Shown here: positions 6,762 through 9,069 of the stretch, in pieces | Layout: the number at the start of each line of letters is the position of its first letter | Position numbering within the stretch: position 1 is the stretch's first letter | DNA from: Actinomycetes bacterium | GTDB lineage: Bacteria; Actinomycetota; Acidimicrobiia; Acidimicrobiales; Acidimicrobiaceae | Length of the DNA: 9,069 nt | Reading direction: 5' to 3' | NCBI GenBank assembly: GCA_021790495.1 | Contig: JAJYGZ010000023.1 | Span: 1 to 9,069 of the forward strand | Notes under the pieces: model-generated | Told to the model about the DNA's origin: nothing | The model's input: the letters and a program-made list of their open reading frames with translations, nothing else | Databases searched by the model: none | Translations under genes and position numbers: made by a program

Positions 6762-6790
6762 GATTTCAAATCTAAGCGCGCTTTGAAATC
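6762..6790. promoter_or_regulatory. Perfect 9-bp dyad upstream of tldD, possible operator or leader hairpin
   Basis: GATTTCAAA (6762-6770) and TTTGAAATC (6782-6790) are exact reverse complements separated by 11 bp, and the dyad starts 26 bp before the tldD GTG. The spacer and right arm also contain a second, overlapping palindrome, AAGCGCGCTT (6774-6783). The geometry suits a dimeric repressor, but I do not recognise the sequence as a known operator. If the tldD promoter lies further upstream, it would instead fold as a stem-loop in the tldD leader. Confidence 0.5.
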
Positions 6791-6893
6791 GCTGGGCGGA
6801 TTTTGATCTCATCGCGGGCCGGTTAACAATTGGGATGGTCCATTCAGGCGTTTAATTGCCAGACGCGCTCGCTACTGTTTTGGGCGTAATGCG

Positions 6894-6899
6894 TATACT
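6894..6899 (+). promoter_or_regulatory. Candidate -10 box for the flippase-like membrane protein gene
   Basis: TATACT matches the -10 consensus at five of six positions and faces the gene at 7044. A TG pair lies at 6890-6891, one base too far upstream for a standard extended -10. No good -35 is seen 16-18 bp upstream. Use of this site would give a leader of nearly 140 nt. Confidence 0.35.
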
Positions 6900-7043
6900 T
6901 GCTAGCTAGGTGTCTGAAAAGATTCAGGCGCCCTCCGGCCTACCGAGCAAGCTAATCCACGCGAGAAGACAGATGTAGCTCGATGTTGGCGGCGAATCGA
7001 CGTGGTCATTAATGCATGGTCGCATACAGACGCGGGGTCCCGG

Positions 7044-8093
7044 ATGAGCAATGCGTTGAGCGATAACGAAATTCCAAGTAATGCGCCGGGAGAGACCGCC
7101 GCGTGGAAGAAGGCGCTGCCTGTCATTCGTGTTGCCGGGACGATAATAATGTTCTACGTGCTGGTGACCAAAGTCCAGTGGAGCAGCCTTGGCCAGATAG
7201 GCAAGAAGGGCGTCGGCCTGATTCTGATCGCATTTTTGGCCACGCTGTTGGGGATAGTCCTTTCTGGAGTGCGCTGGCAGCGCGTGCTCGACGCTCTCGA
7301 AGTGCCCTCAAGGATGAGGGACTTGGTGGAGCTACAATTGGCTGGAATGTTCGCTGGCAATTTTCTTCCCTCGACGGTCGGCGGCGACGTGGTTCGCGCC
7401 ACTTGGCTGGCAAAAGTCAACAAGGCCACCTCGGATTCGATAGCCTCTGTGGTGCTCGAGCGCCTAACCGGTTGGCTCGTGTTGCCGGTGTTGGTGCTCG
7501 CAGGCACTTTGACCGATCCGAGTATTTGGCACCTTGGAGCCGTTTCCAAGTTGATCGTCTATGTTGCGGCCGCGACGCTGGTTGGCTTGGTGGCAATCTT
7601 GGCGTTGGCCCGTTCTGCCAACCTTTCGGCCCGCGCGTCCAAGAGCGCAGTAGTGGCCGGGTTTCTTGACGCTGTCTACCGCGGGGTCGGAAAGTTCGGT
7701 CGTAAGCCAGCTTCGTTGGCTCGGCTTCTCGGGTGGGCGTTTTTATACCAGCTGTGTGTATTGGTCGCAAGCATTTTCGCCGCCCGTGCACTTGACATTT
7801 CCATCGGATGGCGCGAGTTGATGGTCTTCGTGCCCGCGGTCGCAATGCTCCAGGTGCTGCCCCTAACCATCGGCGGCCTGGGTATCAGAGAAGGCGCCTT
7901 GGTGCTGATGCTGCATCCACTCGGGATCGGCTCGGCCCAGGCGATCGCGTTCGGGCTCTTGGTATATGCGCTAAACATCGCGGCTTCGCTCTTTGGTGCC
8001 CCTAGCTTCGCTCTAGGGTCGCGCAGGATGCTTAGGCGAGCTCACGTGGCAGCTGCGACGCCTGGCAACGCCAGGCGCGAGACTTCGTGTTAG
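7044..8093 (+). CDS. Lysylphosphatidylglycerol synthase TM / flippase-like integral membrane protein
   Basis: A 349-residue polytopic membrane protein of the flippase-like family (UPF0104/YbhN-type, LPG_synthase_TM). Hydrophobic segments lie roughly at 28-42, 57-76, 143-155, 168-188, 227-246, 258-275 and 295-320. Two family signatures are clear: GNFLPSTVGGDVVRA (105-119) and PLTIGGLGIREGALV (273-287). In MprF this membrane part flips lysyl-phosphatidylglycerol. Stand-alone members like this one lack the lysyl-transferase domain, and their lipid substrate is usually unknown. The N terminus (1-22) is polar and the C-terminal tail (326-349) is Arg/Ala-rich, likely cytoplasmic. The start is uncertain: ATG 7044 and the in-frame GTG 7002 both lack a good Shine-Dalgarno sequence. 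I prefer ATG 7044 because the extra 14 residues show no family features. The isoprenoid synthase gene follows on the same strand but more than 200 bp away. Confidence 0.85.
   Translation: MSNALSDNEIPSNAPGETAAWKKALPVIRVAGTIIMFYVLVTKVQWSSLGQIGKKGVGLILIAFLATLLGIVLSGVRWQRVLDALEVPSRMRDLVELQLAGMFAGNFLPSTVGGDVVRATWLAKVNKATSDSIASVVLERLTGWLVLPVLVLAGTLTDPSIWHLGAVSKLIVYVAAATLVGLVAILALARSANLSARASKSAVVAGFLDAVYRGVGKFGRKPASLARLLGWAFLYQLCVLVASIFAARALDISIGWRELMVFVPAVAMLQVLPLTIGGLGIREGALVLMLHPLGIGSAQAIAFGLLVYALNIAASLFGAPSFALGSRRMLRRAHVAAATPGNARRETSC
8059..8077 (+). other. Perfect 8-bp hairpin in the 3' end of the flippase-like gene
   Basis: CGCCTGGC (8059-8066), loop AAC and GCCAGGCG (8070-8077) form a GC-rich hairpin inside the last dozen codons, ending 13 nt before the stop. 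No T-tract follows, so it is not a canonical intrinsic terminator. It could protect the mRNA 3' end, assist Rho-dependent ending, or only reflect Ala/Arg codon choice in the tail. Confidence 0.4.
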
Positions 8094-8146
8094 CGGTCTC
8101 GTGAGGGTGGTCGGGGCGTGCGATTACCGGGTAAAATTGCTTCGCG

Positions 8147-8174
8147 GCGCCAAGCTTTGTTCTATTGGCGCTTT
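8147..8174 (+). terminator. Candidate intrinsic terminator after the flippase-like gene
   Basis: GCGCCAA (8147-8153) pairs with TTGGCGC (8165-8171), a 7-bp stem with an 11-nt loop, followed by only three T residues (8172-8174). It lies 53 nt after the stop codon at 8091-8093, in the right place to separate this gene from the polyprenyl synthase. The short T-run makes it weak. Confidence 0.4.
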
Positions 8175-8309
8175 GTAGACCTGCCAGTCAAGCGTTTGTG
8201 GCTCGAAATCCATTGTCTCAAGTAAGGATACGGCGCCGTCAGAAACTAGATTTGGGAAGCTGACAGTTGTGCGATGCGGAGCTCGGTCGAAAGTACGGAA
8301 TGCGTGAAT

Positions 8310-9069
8310 ATGCCTGACGAGATGGTTTTGGAGGGAGCGCCTGCCGGGCTGAGTCTCGTCGCAGAACTGGTGAGTACACGACTTGAGGAGTTGTTTCAAC
8401 TCGAAAGCGTACGGTGGAAGGACGTGGATCCTGAACTCAAAGTTCCGTTCGACTCGCTTTTTCGCATGGTGCGCTCGGGCGGCAAACGCCTGCGTCCGGC
8501 GTTTTGCTACTTCGCATTCGTCGGAAGCGGCGGCGCCCCCGAGGCGACTGACATTATCGACGCCGGCGCGGCCTTGGAGCTTCTGCATACCTTCGCGCTG
8601 ATCCACGACGACATCATGGACGGATCCCATACCCGTCGCGGCGTTGCCACTTTGCACCGTAGCTTTACCGAGATGCATCAAGCCCATCGCCTCAAGGGAG
8701 AAGCTCGACGCTTCGGCGAAGGCGTGGGAATTCTCATTGGCGATCTGGCCTTTGTGTATGCAGATTCCCTCTTAGAAGCGGCTCCCCTTCGCACCCGTCG
8801 TATCTACACGGAGCTGCGTCTCGAGGTGAACGTCGGCCAGTATCTCGATTTGGTGGGAACCGCAAGAGGCGCTCCGAGCATCGAGCTCGCCGAGACCGTG
8901 GCTATCTACAAATCCGGGAAATATACCGTGGAGCGCCCTCTGCATATCGGTGCGTCCCTAGCGGGGGCGCCCGAGGAGTCGCTGGCGCGGCTTAGCGAGT
9001 TCGGGCTTCCCCTCGGCGAGGCATTTCAGCTCAAGGATGATCTTCTCGGGGCCTTTGGGGATCCCGGCG
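8310..9069 (+). CDS. Short-chain polyprenyl (probably geranylgeranyl) diphosphate synthase, 3' end missing
   Basis: An open frame runs off the right edge, giving 253 codons of a trans-polyprenyl synthase usually 330-360 residues long. Visible motifs are GGKRLRP (57-63), the first Asp-rich motif DDIMD (100-104) followed by RR (109-110), GQYLD (176-180), KSGKYT (201-206), and the second Asp-rich region QLKDDLLGAFGDP (240-252). The Asp pairs bind magnesium and the allylic diphosphate; the enzyme condenses IPP with allylic diphosphates in the cytoplasm. The DDLLG form of the second motif is common in actinobacterial IdsA-type enzymes. Phe95, five residues before DDIMD without an insertion in that motif, matches archaeal-type GGPP synthases and suggests a C15-C20 product. 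The start is uncertain: ATG 8310 is chosen, but ATG 8274, GTG 8304 and ATG 8322 are in frame, and none has a strong Shine-Dalgarno. I see no clear promoter in 8175-8309. Confidence 0.88.
   Translation, partial: MPDEMVLEGAPAGLSLVAELVSTRLEELFQLESVRWKDVDPELKVPFDSLFRMVRSGGKRLRPAFCYFAFVGSGGAPEATDIIDAGAALELLHTFALIHDDIMDGSHTRRGVATLHRSFTEMHQAHRLKGEARRFGEGVGILIGDLAFVYADSLLEAAPLRTRRIYTELRLEVNVGQYLDLVGTARGAPSIELAETVAIYKSGKYTVERPLHIGASLAGAPEESLARLSEFGLPLGEAFQLKDDLLGAFGDPG

Larger units (their letters stand above)
6737..7043. other. Divergent control region between tldD and the flippase-like gene
   Basis: A gene-free stretch of about 307 bp that must hold promoters for both directions. It contains the tldD ribosome binding site, a perfect 9-bp dyad (6762-6790) and a -10-like TATACT facing right (6894-6899). 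It also has a small hairpin CTGAA/TTCAG (6914-6927) and a 9-bp direct repeat ATTCAGGCG at 6842-6850 and 6922-6930. I could not identify a confident promoter for tldD on the minus strand, nor any coding frame here. Confidence 0.55.

Noticed and set aside
8124..8687. A 187-codon minus-strand open frame covering the gap before the polyprenyl synthase and its 5' end.
   Set aside because: Most of it lies antisense to the well-supported polyprenyl synthase, its translation shows no recognisable motif, and no ribosome binding site was noted. It is a shadow frame that runs on into non-coding sequence.

Overview
The window reads as an ordinary stretch of chromosome from a moderately GC-rich bacterium, most likely an actinomycete-related lineage (Actinomycetota, perhaps outside the classic high-GC families). 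The pointers are a galU gene divergent from a Ruc/FmdB-type zinc-ribbon gene, a CIRCE heat-shock operator, a polyprenyl synthetase whose second Asp-rich motif has the DDLLG form common in actinobacterial IdsA-like enzymes, and frequent GTG starts. The phylum call is an inference; nothing here fixes genus or species. I see no mobile element, CRISPR array, RNA gene or phage gene.

Left end (1-926): the 5' end of galU (minus strand) runs off the window edge. Divergent from it is a small gene for a protein with two CxxC pairs and a Ser/Ala/Pro-rich, probably disordered tail, resembling the redox-regulated chaperone Ruc (Rv0991c) of Mycobacterium tuberculosis. A near-perfect CIRCE operator (9-bp arms, 9-bp spacer, one mismatch) lies directly behind its -10 box, so HrcA should control it. 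This is the most informative regulatory signal in the window.

Middle (927-6736): five minus-strand genes. In transcription order they are tldD and tldE (overlapping by 8 bp, translationally coupled), a small PHP-domain phosphoesterase 24 bp further on, then after 161 bp a type II NADH dehydrogenase (ndh), and after about 300 bp a class I glutamine amidotransferase of the gamma-glutamyl-GABA hydrolase (peptidase C26) family with its own -10 box and ribosome binding site. tldD-tldE-PHP looks like one operon. A perfect 9-bp dyad sits just upstream of the tldD start codon.

Right end (6737-9069): a roughly 300-bp divergent control region, then a plus-strand integral membrane protein of the lysylphosphatidylglycerol synthase TM/flippase-like family, a candidate terminator, and the first 253 codons of a short-chain polyprenyl diphosphate synthase that continues past the window.

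The genes cover separate housekeeping jobs (UDP-glucose supply, proteostasis, peptide proteolysis, respiration, isoprenoid synthesis) and do not form an obvious new system. The parts worth follow-up are regulatory: the CIRCE-controlled ruc-like gene and the unexplained dyad in front of tldD.
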